Assembly: GCA_033063855.1 (NCBI GenBank)
Contig: CP093829.1
Coordinates: forward strand, 72,243-136,242
Source of the DNA: Smittia aterrima
Lineage: Eukaryota; Arthropoda; Insecta; Diptera; Chironomidae
DNA: 64,000 bases
Reading direction: 5' to 3'
This document shows positions 49,545-61,267 of this stretch, piece after piece (position 1 is the first letter of the stretch; each line of letters opens with the position of its first letter). The position numbers and the translations under genes were made by a program. The notes under the pieces were generated by a model that saw only the letters and a program-made list of their open reading frames with translations, was not told where the DNA came from and made no database searches.

Positions 49545-52500
49545 TTTTTCTGCTCGGAATTTCCTCTTTTATTTGAAGGACTTTCGAGCGACGTTTAATC
49601 TAATTTGATGCTTAAACACTTGAGGAATTCAAGCGACTTGCTTGCGGTGCTCGCCGTTGTGGAATCTGAAATAACAAAAAGAAATTTTTTGGTGAAAATT
49701 TGACGAGTTTTTCTGTTTCAGCGGGGATCGTATAAAATCCAAAATTTATGGCGCGTGAAAGCTCTTGCATCATTCGCCCTAAATCCAACACAACGTAAAC
49801 TGTTTCAGATTTTCTCGCGTGTTTGTTTAACTTTCTGAAAGATTTTTCTTCAAAGTTAGATCGTCGCAAAGCTTTTGTGCGTGAAATCAACGAAAAAGAA
49901 ATTTAAAATTGAAGCTTCGAAGGATTTTCCGTTTATTTTCGCTTCGTGCCGGGGAATCCTTGAAAGAATTTTCCAATTTTCTTTATGCCCTGACTACAAA
50001 CAAGCAACGAGAACGACAAAGAATTTTCTAATTTGCTGTGAAGCATAAAATTAATGTGGCTGAGAGGGCGACGAGCTTATCTATTTAGCATAATGAAGTC
50101 AGTCTTACAAAGCAAAGACGTTCTCCCAAATTCTTTAGAATCGGTCTCGACTTGATCAGGGATTCTTTTGATGCTTGGTCGTCAACGCCTCGACTCGACT
50201 GGGAAAAGTTGCTGATCATAACGAAATTGAAAAAGGGTTTCTCGTGCTCTATCTGATTCTGGTCTCGTATTCCCAATGAGACTCAGAATTATTTCTAAAC
50301 GTTTACGCTTCTAATCAAAGTCTTTCTATCAGACTCTCTCAGACTACGCAAAAAAGGCGAAGAAGCTCTCGAAATCTCAACGATACCTGAACAAACAGAT
50401 CTCGAGCATTTAGCAAACATTTATTTAAGCAAATAAACATTCCCTTAAGGCAACGAGACGACAGAGATAATCATTTTTAGGAAAGGATTAAGCAAATCAA
50501 AAAAGACGAGCAATGGATGATTGCTCAACAACTCAAAAGCTCCAGAGATCTAAGCTTTGATAAAGCGAAAAATTATTCATTCTCGACCTTTTTATTTGAA
50601 TAGAAGATCACGTAATGGATAGCGAGAACGTTGAGAACAAACAACAGCCATAAATTGTATCAACGCATTTATTTATTTTCCTTCTGCTTATGTTTAAGCC
50701 AAAGTCTGTTGAGTGAGCTTCTGAAAGTTCTTGAGTGTGATCACAAGACTTTCCACTCACTCGACGAGCAATAAACTAGTCAAACTACAAAAGCAACAAA
50801 GGCTATGGGTGATGTCACGTTCTCAACGTGATGAAAGCTTTTCCGGATGAAAGCTTTTTGATTAACTTGAGCTACGACGTATTGTGAACGCACAATCGTC
50901 TGTTACATTTAATTAAAGCCGCAGGCATAAACAACATTACAAATTGCAAACGAGCAATCCTTACATCATGCATCGCTCGATGATTCAACAGCCATTCGCA
51001 CCCACATTCGATTATTGATGATCCAGTGATTCGTCGTTCTTTAATAATAGGCTTAGGTTGGTTTCACATTATTCAGAATTTTTTCTCGGGATGAAAGCAC
51101 TCGCTGAGTGGTGAAGTGTGACAAATTACATCATGCCGATGACAAAGTCATGTCCTGAGGCAGAGGAAAAAAGCGTTGGACTTGCAAAAAGCTCCATCGT
51201 CATTAATCACACCCAAGCAAATGCTTTTTTTTTGTGAATGAATGGAATGGACGTCGAATGCGTTTCCGTTTTTTTGTTGAGTCATGTAGACCCTCGTCGG
51301 GCGTATGAACCCAAAACCGATAACAATTATTTTGAATTGCAAATATAATCGAACAAAAAGATCAAAAGCAATCCCATAATTACGCAAATATATTCGACCG
51401 CATCAATGTTGATTGCACATTTTCAAAAATGATTGAGCATTGCGAAAGAGGAGAAAAAAGGTAGCGCCAATCACGATGTCGAGTTCAAGTCAACAAGTGA
51501 CCTCTTGAGAGTCTTTTGATTCATTGTTTCTCAGCTGTCGTTTACATCTCTCACTCGATTGAGTTGTGAATGAAGCGAGCGAAAGCTTTAACGCCCACGG
51601 TATCTAAGCGAGAATTGAGCTGCGAGTTTCACGAAACTCCATCATGAGTAGGATTTTATTGCCATTTGAGACTTGTGAATCATCTCGATGAGATTCTCAA
51701 GAGTATCGCTCGATATATTTCATGTGAATGAGGTGAATGAGATGTGACTTGCAGTCGTTATTTCTCCGTCTGTCACAAAGACTTCATTTTCACCCAAAAA
51801 GCAATTTCTCACGAGGAGCGACAATAAACTTTCGACATACGTTGAGTGTCGTCGATTACATCGTCGCAATTTATTTCGTCGCTCCATGCATTCTCTAGAG
51901 TTGATGAAACTAAAACGAAAACATTTCCTTTTTTTGTCTCAAACAATTTTCAACGATCAATTTCAATTTATATTATCGAAGATTATTCATTCTCGTTCAA
52001 TGCCTTTTCGTAGCTTAAAAGGATTTTCTCCTTATCGCAAAAGAAATTTATTGCTGCGTCTTTAGTTCGGCAAACGAGTCTTGAAAGTTTTCTCACGATT
52101 TTTCAATGAATTTTACCTCAGCAGAACCAAACATGCAAATTATTATCATGACTCTGCGTCATTTGAATATTTTATGAGATCAAGAAGCCGTAAACTGCCG
52201 CTTTATGGTGCAAAGAGCTTGCGATAAATAAAAGTCCTAAAGTGAGTGCGGAAAATGTTTTTCCGCGAAGTTAATTATCCTTAAATAGATTTGTAAAGAG
52301 AGTTCGCAGAACTCAAAGCTTTCATAGTTGTGTGTTTGTTTTGCTTTACATTACTCAACCCCATCGTCACATCAAAGCAATTTCCATAGAAAGTTTCTAC
52401 AATTCCATCTCGTTGATATTAAATTTTCTTCGACATCAACTGGGAGAAGCGAGTCGTCGTAACATAAAATTATGATGGAAAACGAAACGAGCTTTTCCTC

Positions 52501-55500
52501 GTCACAAATAAAACTGAGCTCGGAGCGATTTTTATTGCGCTTTGGGAGAAATAAAATTCGCTTTCCCTCGTCCGACTGGACTTTAAAGCTCGTTTTTATG
52601 GTCAAGAAAAATCTGTTACTCAATTTCATGCTCCAGTGAGTTCTTGTTCTTTTTATGATCGAAAAAAGAAAAACCTCAAGAAAGGTCTTGGAACGGAATT
52701 CAATTTATGCAATCTTACGCTTGTTATCATCGTCGATTGAACAATGTTTGCCTATCAACGTAACATCCAATTCAGTCATTAAACCACAGCGTATATATTA
52801 ATTAAATTCTGAATCACTTGTTGCACTTCTTGCTAAGGTTTCACATTTGATTACTTTCTCGACAGCATTTCTGAATTCGCAAGCAGTTTTCTCCAAATTT
52901 CCAATTTGCAATCAACAATTCAAGTTTTTGTTTTTTGTCGCAACTGAAACCTTAGCAAGAAAAGACGACATTGATTTGATTTGACGTCTCATCGCGCGTA
53001 CTCGACATGTGTGAGAGCTGGAAAAGGTGTTTCGTTTGTCTTCTTTCTTCACTCGCAATGCCTCATCATAATAACGATAAAGGCGAGGAAAACGAGAAAA
53101 GAGAAATTATTTTTATCATTCGAACTGCGCAAAAAAGAGCAGAACGAAGACATTTAGCAAAAATGGTTTTTGAAGACATTCCACTGAATTGCACTCCATC
53201 ATCCGATGAAACTTTCGCAATTTGCGACATAAAACAATATTCGTTCGTGATAATCAATTATGCGAGTTTAGGTGGCAAAACACGAGACTGAGGTCTCCTC
53301 ATATTATGTTTAACAACTAAACTTTCATTTTTGTTTATCAACTCATGCTGCATGTTCTCTCTCGTAGACGTTCCTCTTCTTGCTTCTCGTGGTAACAAAT
53401 ATTTGCAATTCTGCATTGCACTTACCGTACTCGTATGAATAATAATAGCACTTTGAACAAATGTTTACTCGGGAAAGATATTTTCATTAGAGTTTGTAAT
53501 CCAAAGACTTGAATAAACAGAAATGCAACGCTTGCGAGATTGCATTAAGGATGAAGAAGTGAAGAGGTTTGTCATCATTTTCCCACAGTCTCTCCTTCTG
53601 ATTTTGTTGTGCAAATGTTCAAACAAAGACAAAGTGTTTATAAATTAAACAAAAAAGACTCCGTTAGATGAAAGTTAAATTGTTTACATGACAGTTGAGC
53701 TGCCTGAGTCGCGAGCGATCCATGCAATCATAAAGTTTCCGACTAACGGCTTATGTTCTCAACACAACAAACATTTTTGCATTAACACATAAATTTCTTC
53801 GCTGAGAAAACGACCTCGAATCTCAAGAACTTCTCGCTTAATAAATCTCAAAGGAAAACAAATCGCTAAGAGCTTTACGACTTAAGAAAATTACAAAGTT
53901 TTCTCGTTTCAAATTGCACCTAAAGTAATTAAAAACTGACCTAGATCCTTCTAGACAATAAGCCCTGACCGTTAATGTCGAATCGCTCGCTATGTTCATA
54001 AAGTTTCATTTTATTTAAAAGCTACAGGTGTAGCTTCCTATAAAACATTTACGACGGAAGTGAAAGAAGAGTTGCGATCCTTTAAGCAATAAACTTTTGC
54101 TGTAATTACACTTTTACAATCTAACTTCTCACGCAATCGCTTATTCATTGAAGAGGTCTGCCTGTGAATTGTTAAAGTCAAAGGAAAACTTCGCGAATAA
54201 ACGTTTAAAGAATTTTTTTATCGCTCGAGTGTTGCTAACAGCAAACGTCGTTAAAGGAAGTGCATTAAACAACTAGAGCAGCTCTAAACTCAGCTAAGAG
54301 TAAGCTTCGCCACCGAAATAAAAGTTTTTCTGAAGCTCACACGATGGGAAAAGGAAATAAATATAAACTTCAAGTTCTCTTCTCTTTCTACAACGTCCCA
54401 AGAACATGAGAAATGAGTTTGCGGAATCTGAAAACGCTTTTTCCTGAAACGAAGAGAAAAAGTTTCCGAAACTTGGCGTAAAAAGCTCGCTTCCTTCCTT
54501 TCCGATATCATTTGAATTTTAATGAATGTTTTCGAGTTGATTTAAAGTTCATACGAAGCGTTGGTAGTTCTCAAGTTTTCGTGAGAAGCAAAAAGGAAAC
54601 ACTTAAAGAAAATTAATTGTGAAATGGGAGAAACTTTTACGTTGAGAGGAAAAGTTTTTAATTAACATGAAAATCGAACAAGAAATTCTCGACGCAACTC
54701 ATGAGAAATCTATCAAACAACTCACGATTGTCACTTCGAATTAGTTCCTAATCGTCAAAAACGTCGAATGATGAAACGAAATGATGAGACAAAAGATAAT
54801 TTTAACAACGACTTTAACAATTTCTCTGACAATCCGTGTGGCCACACTCTAAGCACGCATCGAATTTCCTGCATTACAAGCACAAACATTTATGAACTGA
54901 TTGGAACGTTGGGCTACACAAACAAAATGCGATCTCATATGCTGAATTAGAAAAGCAATTAGTTATTTCAATCACGAACATACGAAGCAGTTCTTAGTCA
55001 CTTGGCGTTCATCCAACAGTTGAAGGAAACGAGGGAACTGGAAACAACTCAGAAACGTTTTCAACTAATCAAATTATCGTAAAGTTTACACTCGTTGAGG
55101 AATTGAAATTAATTTCTAATTGGAGGTCTCGTCGGATGGCGTCATCAAGTCTTGATTGCTCGATTGAATATCGCTCGTTTAGTTGATAAACACAAATCGT
55201 CACCAAACTGAATTCGTAAACTGAATTATTTGCTTTGAGCTTGAAAATTGTGAGAACACATTGAGCTTTATGTTGTCATGTTTGCTTCACATTCGAATTC
55301 GAATCCAATCAGACACAATGTCTATAAATAATCAGCAAAGCTTTTTGCTCATCAGAACAAACACAACTCAATTGATCAGGTTTTTGAATTCATTTATTTT
55401 TAGAAATGTTTTCTATTCGAATTAAAATGAAGTTTTATATGAAATAAATCTCTTTTTGATCATCGAACTAGCTTCTTTTCGATCAATTAATTCGATAACG

Positions 55501-56274
55501 ATTTTTGAGTTGCTCGTCAATTACGTAGAATCTTTGGTACGGGGCTTGGCTACGTCATTTCTGAATTGTACCTAATGAAATTGATCAGCGTTCGTTTTCG
55601 CAAAAAGTTTCGTCGAATAAATTATCAATTTTACTTCTTTTTAAACGAAATTTATGGCTGCAAAGTGAACTTGAACTTGCATTTATTATCGTTGGGAATG
55701 TTATGATAATAATTCACAATCAACGCGGAAAAACTCTCAATGATCTCTTAATGGCAAGAATATTAAAATATTTCAGCTTTAAACTGAGCTCCGACGATAT
55801 TTTTCCAGCTTTTTTCACTTTGCCGTCTGTTGACTTAATGAAAATTGATGTGTTTCTCTCGTTGCTTCAAAAATTATCTCAAAACGAAATGTTGAAATTG
55901 CATTTCTAGCTTCCTGTTCTACCTTCAAGCCGGAAGCTTCGCAATTCCAAGCATATCAGTCGAGCTTTCACGACTAAAATAATATTTACATTCCATAATC
56001 AACTTCCTCTCAAGTATCATTTTCGATTACGCAACAACCACACGAATAACCCGAAAAAAACCATTTCACTTAACCTAAACTGATAAGAGTCAGTCATGGA
56101 AGGAAAAGTCAGCATTTTGCAATATCGTGTTCCGTTGATTTGGGTCAGAAACAGAAAAACACTTTCGCTGCGTTTTCATTTGTGTCAAGTTGTCCTCGAA
56201 ATACGAGAAAATTCCATCCGCTCATTTGCATTTAATTTGCTAAGTTATGTAGCTTATGACAAATTTCGGACTCT
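49545..56274. other. Intergenic region upstream of NOS1AP
   Basis: 6.7 kb that should include the NOS1AP promoter and 5' UTR exons, which cannot be placed. ORFs up to about 94 codons (53007-53291) are without domain or splice context. One spaced inverted repeat is listed separately. Confidence 0.4.
52827..52961. repeat. Perfect 17-bp inverted repeat with 101-bp spacer
   Basis: TTCTTGCTAAGGTTTCA at 52827-52843 recurs on the opposite strand at 52945-52961. No target duplication is evident outside, so it may be a worn MITE or a foldback sequence. Confidence 0.6.
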
Positions 56275-56441
56275 CACATCTCATTTTTTCTTCGAGAAGC
56301 AAGAATTACTCTCAAAAGTGAAGACTAACAATGAATCATTTAAATACGGTTAAGTGTTATATTAATCGATTAAAGAATCGGTTTCATCCGGTAAAGTCAT
56401 CTTTATCAATTTATTTAGACCGAAGAGTGCATGTGTGCTGT
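56275..56441 (+). repeat. Promoter/5'-UTR repeat, copy 1 (no gene follows)
   Basis: Aligns with copies 2 and 3 through GCAAGAATTACTCTCAAAAG, the TATTAATCG-TTAAAGAA stretch, and TCCGGTAAAGTCATC, up to a GT dinucleotide at the donor position (GTGCAT/GTGTG). It is then followed within 15 bp by an AATAAA and by the start of copy 2, so the coding part is missing. Confidence 0.6.
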
Positions 56442-56479
56442 CTCAAAAGTATTGAATAAAAAATCTTCAAATCCATTCA

Positions 56480-56652
56480 TTTATGGCTTTCTCATTTTCA
56501 ATTAGATAAGCAAGAATTACTCTCAAGGAGAAGATTCACGATTACAAATAACTTATTACTTCTGGATTCAGTACTCTATTAATCGTTGAAAGAATTTGTT
56601 CGATTCGGTAAACTCATCATTGATTCATTTTAAACGAAGACAAAATGTGAGA
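56480..56652 (+). repeat. Promoter/5'-UTR repeat, copy 2 (upstream of four-pass gene E)
   Basis: Begins near TCTCATTTTC, contains GATAAGCAAGAATTACTCTC (a GATA-factor site, typical of gut or fat-body genes), an initiator-like TCAGT at 56568-56572, and ends in the donor AAAAT/GTGAG at 56646/56647. Confidence 0.65.
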
Positions 56653-57303
56653 TATTTTGATTTTCGATGATTTAAATAATTGATTATTAAAGATATTCAT
56701 TTAAAGTAAAATGTTTCAGGTGGTACAGCAAACTTGAAAAAGGATGCTTCATCATCGGATGGTTCAACTTTTTACTAAACGTATTAGTTCTTGTAATTTG
56801 TGAAATATCTCTTGTTGGAATAATGTCTCACAGTTGCATTGAAAATGACCTCCTTCACTACACGCGAAGAACAAAATCATGTCATATAGGAACTCCGTGT
56901 AAGTGAAATGAAATCTTTTTTCATACGAATTCTTATAATTGTATTCTTTGAAGTCATCGTGCTTCAAGCGGTTATCGGTTTTGTAAGTGCAGCACTCATT
57001 TTTTGGTCATGGAAATGTATTCAGGGATGCAAGAATGTAAGAATCTTTCGATTTGAAAGATATTTTAAACATTTCCTTATTTTTCAGCGAGATTACAAAC
57101 AAATTAGACCCTTGATGTCTGTTATGCTCATTTGTACTGTTTTGTCTGTATTTCTAATGATCTGGCGTCCTGCTTTAGGAACAATTTGTGCTTTTTTCTC
57201 AGGATTTCAATTCCTTGTCCTAAACTTGCTCGTTGTGCGGCTCAAGAAGGAAACTCTGCTTAAAAATGATGTCAGCTATAGCGCCGAAGTCGAGAATGTT
57301 TAA
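56645..57303 (+). CDS. Small four-pass membrane protein E
   Basis: Coding exons 56645-56646 (AT), 56720-56898, 56954-57036 and 57088-57303 give 159 residues. The start codon appears split by the first intron: AT before GTGAG at 56647, G after the acceptor at 56719. No other in-frame Met precedes KLEKGCFIIGWFN. Four hydrophobic segments are visible, at about residues 10-35, 62-82, 95-113 and 118-136 (CTVLSVFLMIWRPALG and FFSGFQFLVLNLLVV make up the last two). The loop between the first two carries three Cys. The C-terminus SYSAEVENV is cytoplasmic by likelihood. Layout (KLxxGxxIIGW start, xSLxxxLKxE end) recalls the small insect tetraspan/MARVEL-like proteins of unknown role; this is inferred. 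Tandem paralogue of gene F. Confidence 0.75.
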
Positions 57304-57404
57304 AATATTTTATCTAATCCATAAATTTTAAAATTTATTGATGCTAAACTATTAAAACAGAATTTCATTACCAAGAAAAAACATTACTCTTGATATGGCC
57401 CTGG

Positions 57405-57580
57405 CAAAATGAATGTCTCATTTTTATTAGATAAGCAAGACTTACTCTCAAAAGAGAAGTCTCAATTGCAAATAAATTGTTTACTGCTCGATGTTCAGTC
57501 TTCTGTTAGTCGCTGAAGAAATCGGTTCAATTTGGTTAACTGTTCATTGATTTATTTTAATCGAAAAGTGAATGTGAGCT
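57405..57580 (+). repeat. Promoter/5'-UTR repeat, copy 3 (upstream of four-pass gene F)
   Basis: TCTCATTTTTATTAGATAAG then CAAGACTTACTCTCAAAAG, initiator-like TCAGT at 57495-57499, and donor GAAT/GTGAG at 57573/57574. It matches copy 2 over about 170 bp in the same order. Confidence 0.65.
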
Positions 57581-57664
57581 ATCTGGAAATTTGATGATTA
57601 TTATACGCTCATATTGATTTTAATATTTTACATTTGTGTTTGCTTATTTCTTTTCAGACGAAAA

Positions 57665-58281
57665 ATGATTAAAGTTAAAGATTTTTTGGGTTTCGCTAAA
57701 CTCGAAACGGGAGGCGTTATCATCGGATGGTTCAACTTGGTTCAAAGCGTTTTGCTTGGTCTATTTTGTGCACTTTATTTCGTTGGAGTGATGGTTCATA
57801 CTTGCGAAGAAGATGATTTGAGCTTCTACAGGCAAAGATCTCAATTGGATATTTTTTGTCACTTGCCTCGGAGTAAGTTGAATATCTAAGATCTTTTTAA
57901 ATAAAACTCTGTTATACTTTTCGCAGTCCACATTATCGTCGCGGTCGTCGGTCTCCTAAGCGCGCTTATCTCTTTTTGCTCATGGAGATGTATTCAAGGA
58001 TCCAAGAATGTAAGTAGCATTTGATTGAATGGCATTTTTCACATTTTTTATTTTAATTTTACTTTCAGAGAGATCACAAAAAAATTAGACCTCTGATGAT
58101 TATTTTTCTTGTTACGGCTATTTTGAACTTTCTCGCATTGAACCAAATTAATCTGGTTTCTGGAATCACTTATATCGTTTTCGCAGGATATCAATTTGTC
58201 GTCCTTAACTCACTTGTTTGGCATCTGAAGGAAGAAAATAAGCAAGATGTCAATTATCGTGCAGAAGTCGAAAAGGCTTAA
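57665..58281 (+). CDS. Small four-pass membrane protein F
   Basis: Exons 57665-57872, 57927-58009 and 58069-58281 encode 167 residues; a non-coding first exon probably ends at 57573, with its acceptor at 57657. Start: joining that exon would give ATA rather than ATG at the place where gene E starts, so ATG 57665 is used, adding MIKVKDFLGFA before KLETGGVIIGWFN. Four hydrophobic segments follow as in gene E, with an acidic Cys-containing loop (CEEDDLSFYRQRSQLD) after the first. The motif SWRCIQGSKNRDHKKIRPLM matches gene E (SWKCIQGCKNRDYKQIRPLM) across identical intron positions. The tail is DVNYRAEVEKA. AATAAA lies at 58312-58317. Function unknown. Confidence 0.82.
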
Positions 58282-58311
58282 AATTTCCGCTCATTGAACT
58301 CTTATTTCTTA

Positions 58312-58317
58312 AATAAA
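58312..58317 (+). terminator. Polyadenylation signal of gene F
   Basis: AATAAA lies 30 bp past the stop codon at 58281. Confidence 0.55.
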
Positions 58318-59662
58318 AGAAATATTTTCACGATTTTTCATGCATTTATCTATGATCACAGCTAATTAGAAACTCCCATGGTTCAGAGTACATTAACCTT
58401 TAACTCGTCTAACGTTCTTCTTAATTTTACGGCCACCAGCTCTGATCTCATCATTCTTCATGCTTCTTTCGTCCGTAATCAGTAATCTTCTCTCTTTCTC
58501 TTTCGTTTCTTACTTTTCGTCGTATACATTTGGCAAAGCTTCCAACTTTTTAACTCGAGAGATAAAATGGACAAAGACTTTTTATACAGAAGCGAAAGAC
58601 ACAATAAAGAACTCTCTGGAGTCGAGCTCAGAAAGATTTCAAAGAAAGAAAATGTTTTAAATAATTTTTAATCTTTTAATAAACAATTTTTCTGAGAAAC
58701 CAGTTTTGCGATAAGTCATCAACTGATTATAGCCGCACACTAATAAAACTCAGTACTCAATTAATTTTTTAAATAGCAATTTAAGATTTTTAATGTCAGT
58801 TAATGAGGAGATAAGATTGTCTTATCTCGGAGGATTCCCCAGAAAAAGTACGACATAAGAAGTTTTCCCAAATACTTTAATCATTTCAAACATGAAAAAT
58901 CAATTTCCCTTTCGCCATCAAAATCAATTTAGAAACGTAACATGAAAGAGGCTGTAACAGCAACTGGAGGTCCGTCTATGACATGATTCATCAAAGTAAA
59001 GAGAAAACAAAATACGGCGTTTGAGCTTCTGAGATTGCTGCCGACGGGGTAAAAAGGAGAGGAAAATGATAAATGGAGCTTCACGAGGCAATTAGCAGAA
59101 AGTGAAAGGAAAAATCAAGAGGAAACTCCTCGTAATCAAATTATTTTCCTCTTTCCGACTTCGATTTATTTCCATTCACTTAGCCCTGTTTTTGTTTTAG
59201 CCGAGAACATTAATCAAGAAAGTGAATTCCTTTTTTTTTTTGGGGAAATTGATTTTTCTTCGAGCGATACGCCGGAAGTGAAAAAGCCTTTCGATATTAG
59301 AAAAAAAAATTCAAACAAGAATTAGCAAAATTTAATATTTTTCTTCTTCCGACTCTCGAAGTCACGTTTTGTGTTTATCATGGCTCGTGAACCTTCATTG
59401 GATTAAACTGAATCTTATCTCCGAAGCTCCGTATTGATTACATAAATTTATTTGCGCATTATTTCAATTTAGAAGCTTGTCATCGTCTTTCAGTGTTTAT
59501 CGACTTTATCTAATCTAAAAATAATTGTCAATCACCGCATTAAATTATCTTTGAGTTTATTTGCGTTCTCGTCATATTATAATTAAATGAAGCCAACTGA
59601 GAAATCATTTTAGCATTAGTTTGGATTCAGAAGTCATTGCAATTGTTCAAAAAGTGTTTTCG
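58318..59662. other. Intergenic DNA before the LRR pair
   Basis: 1.3 kb. A 66-codon plus frame at 58460-58660 has a hydrophobic start but no support. An A/T-rich TATTATAATT near 59575 may serve as the core promoter of the first LRR gene. Confidence 0.4.
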
Positions 59663-61030
59663 ATGAGAAAAATTATTTTGTTCTTTGTCTCGGTCTTTAT
59701 GACATGGCCAATAAAAGTTGAAAGTCTCACTTGTGAATTTCTAGTGGATGAATTCAAAAATTATGTTTGTTTGATAGAAAATCAAGACATACAAAGTGAC
59801 TCTGATATGATAGAGTTAAATGGAGATCATCAAAATAAAATGAATATCACGGATGTCACGTATTTAAGGTTGAAGAAGTCGGCAACAAAAACTTTCCCGA
59901 GTCTGCTCATCGATCAATTCATCAACTTGGAGTTTGCTTTGGTCTCAAAGTCAAACATTTCATCGTTTAATAATCCGATTGTTAACTGTGCGAAAATGAT
60001 TGGAATCTACATTGAAAAGAATGAGTTAACTTCGGTGAAAGGAGGAATCTTCAAAGCATGCCAAAGTCTCGTGTTTCTCACATTAAAATCAAATTCAATC
60101 AACGAACTGGACATCGACGCCTTTGACGGTCTCGGAAACTTGAGGTTTCTCTTCCTGTCACAAAACAAACTCGACAATTTCAATGCTGTCTCATTTGCGC
60201 CGCTGGAAATTCTTCGAGTGTTGGATCTAAGCTTCAATCGAATTGTTAGGTTAAACGCAGAAATGTTTTCATTTATACCTTTGCTGTCCCACTTGAATCT
60301 GGTCAGTAACTTCATCACTGAATTCAATCAAACGGTTTTACAAGGAAATTCAGAATTGTCGAGACTTCAGTTGGCTGGAAATCTAATTCAATTTGTCAAC
60401 AATGAGACATTCCTGAGTTTCAAGAAACTTAAACATTTATCGATCGGCAGTAACATCACAACGCTAGAAGCTTTCGTCAACCTTGACTCGCTGAAAACAT
60501 TGGACCTGAGCCACAATCAACTTAAATCAATCTCGATCCTGGCAATCGGGAACCTTTCGAGACTTGAAACTTTCGATGTCAGCAATAATGAAATCTCTTT
60601 CGTTGATTTCAAGCGAAAAGCGAATTTGCTGCCAACACAACTAACGACACTAAAGCTGAACAACAATAAACTTTCGCAAATCGCCGACGAATCCTTCGAC
60701 TATTTGACAAGTTTAACATATTTAGAGTTGAGAGATAACAATCTAACTCAATTGAACGCCAGTTCGCTTCAACCTATCATCCAGAACCTGACAGTTTTGG
60801 ATTTGTCAAACAACCAGTTGAGCCGAATCGAGCGCGGTCTTTTCTTAAATATATCAAATCTCGAACTAAGAATGTATGGAAACATTTGCTACAACAAGAA
60901 TCTTCAAATCAATTCAGATTTTGAAAAACGAGCTGTTCATTATATTTGCCCGTGCTTCAACTCAGCCAACGTAGTTGTGATGAATGTTTTGATTTTAGTT
61001 GTCGTTGCTTCGATGTTGATTAAATTTTAA
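59663..61030 (+). CDS. Leucine-rich-repeat protein 1, secreted/GPI-anchored
   Basis: Intronless, 455 residues from ATG 59663, the first Met in frame; it opens a signal peptide (MRKIILFFVSVFMTWPIKVES). An N-terminal cap with two Cys (LTCEF..YVCLIEN) is followed by about 12 LRRs of LxxLxLxxNxI type, for example LRVLDLSFNRIVRLNAEMF and LTVLDLSNNQLSRIERGLF. A C-terminal Cys cluster (ICYN..YICPC) and a short hydrophobic end (VVVMNVLILVVVASMLIKF) with no charged tail suggest a GPI anchor rather than a through-membrane helix. Several NxS/T sites are present. Extracellular LRR proteins of insects serve in adhesion, gut surfaces or immunity; the sequence does not say which. Tandem paralogue of the gene at 61268. 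Confidence 0.88.
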   Translation: MRKIILFFVSVFMTWPIKVESLTCEFLVDEFKNYVCLIENQDIQSDSDMIELNGDHQNKMNITDVTYLRLKKSATKTFPSLLIDQFINLEFALVSKSNISSFNNPIVNCAKMIGIYIEKNELTSVKGGIFKACQSLVFLTLKSNSINELDIDAFDGLGNLRFLFLSQNKLDNFNAVSFAPLEILRVLDLSFNRIVRLNAEMFSFIPLLSHLNLVSNFITEFNQTVLQGNSELSRLQLAGNLIQFVNNETFLSFKKLKHLSIGSNITTLEAFVNLDSLKTLDLSHNQLKSISILAIGNLSRLETFDVSNNEISFVDFKRKANLLPTQLTTLKLNNNKLSQIADESFDYLTSLTYLELRDNNLTQLNASSLQPIIQNLTVLDLSNNQLSRIERGLFLNISNLELRMYGNICYNKNLQINSDFEKRAVHYICPCFNSANVVVMNVLILVVVASMLIKF

Positions 61031-61141
61031 TCCCAAGAATATTTATTTATTGCTCATGCGTCTAAAAATAATTTTAATCGGATTGTATTGATTGCCTTTC
61101 AAAGTTTGACTTCGTCATTTTATTTCGCAATAAGCGAGTGT

Positions 61142-61225
61142 TATGATAAGATAACTTTATCGATGACTTCATGGTTGTAGATTGGATTAATAAATATTAA
61201 GTGAAGCATTGAAATATTGTTCAGT
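61142..61225 (+). promoter_or_regulatory. Compact intergenic region of the LRR pair
   Basis: Holds GATAAGATAA with a nearby TTATC (about 61144-61160), overlapping GATA-factor sites; AATAAA at 61189-61194, which could end gene 1; and an initiator-like TCAGTT near 61221 for gene 2. The 237 bp between the two genes therefore hold both a 3' end and a promoter. Confidence 0.45.
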
Positions 61226-61267
61226 TGGATTAAAAACTTTGACTAGGACATTTCGATTAATAAAAAA

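Noticed and set aside
56096..56353. 85-codon plus-strand ORF
   Set aside because: Runs into promoter-repeat copy 1 and has no relation to the neighbouring four-pass proteins.
58400..58660. Plus frame of 66 codons and a basic minus frame ending in AGGRKIKKNVRRVKG
   Set aside because: Neither frame has a supported start, splice site or paralogue; the two overlap each other in a simple-sequence-rich stretch.
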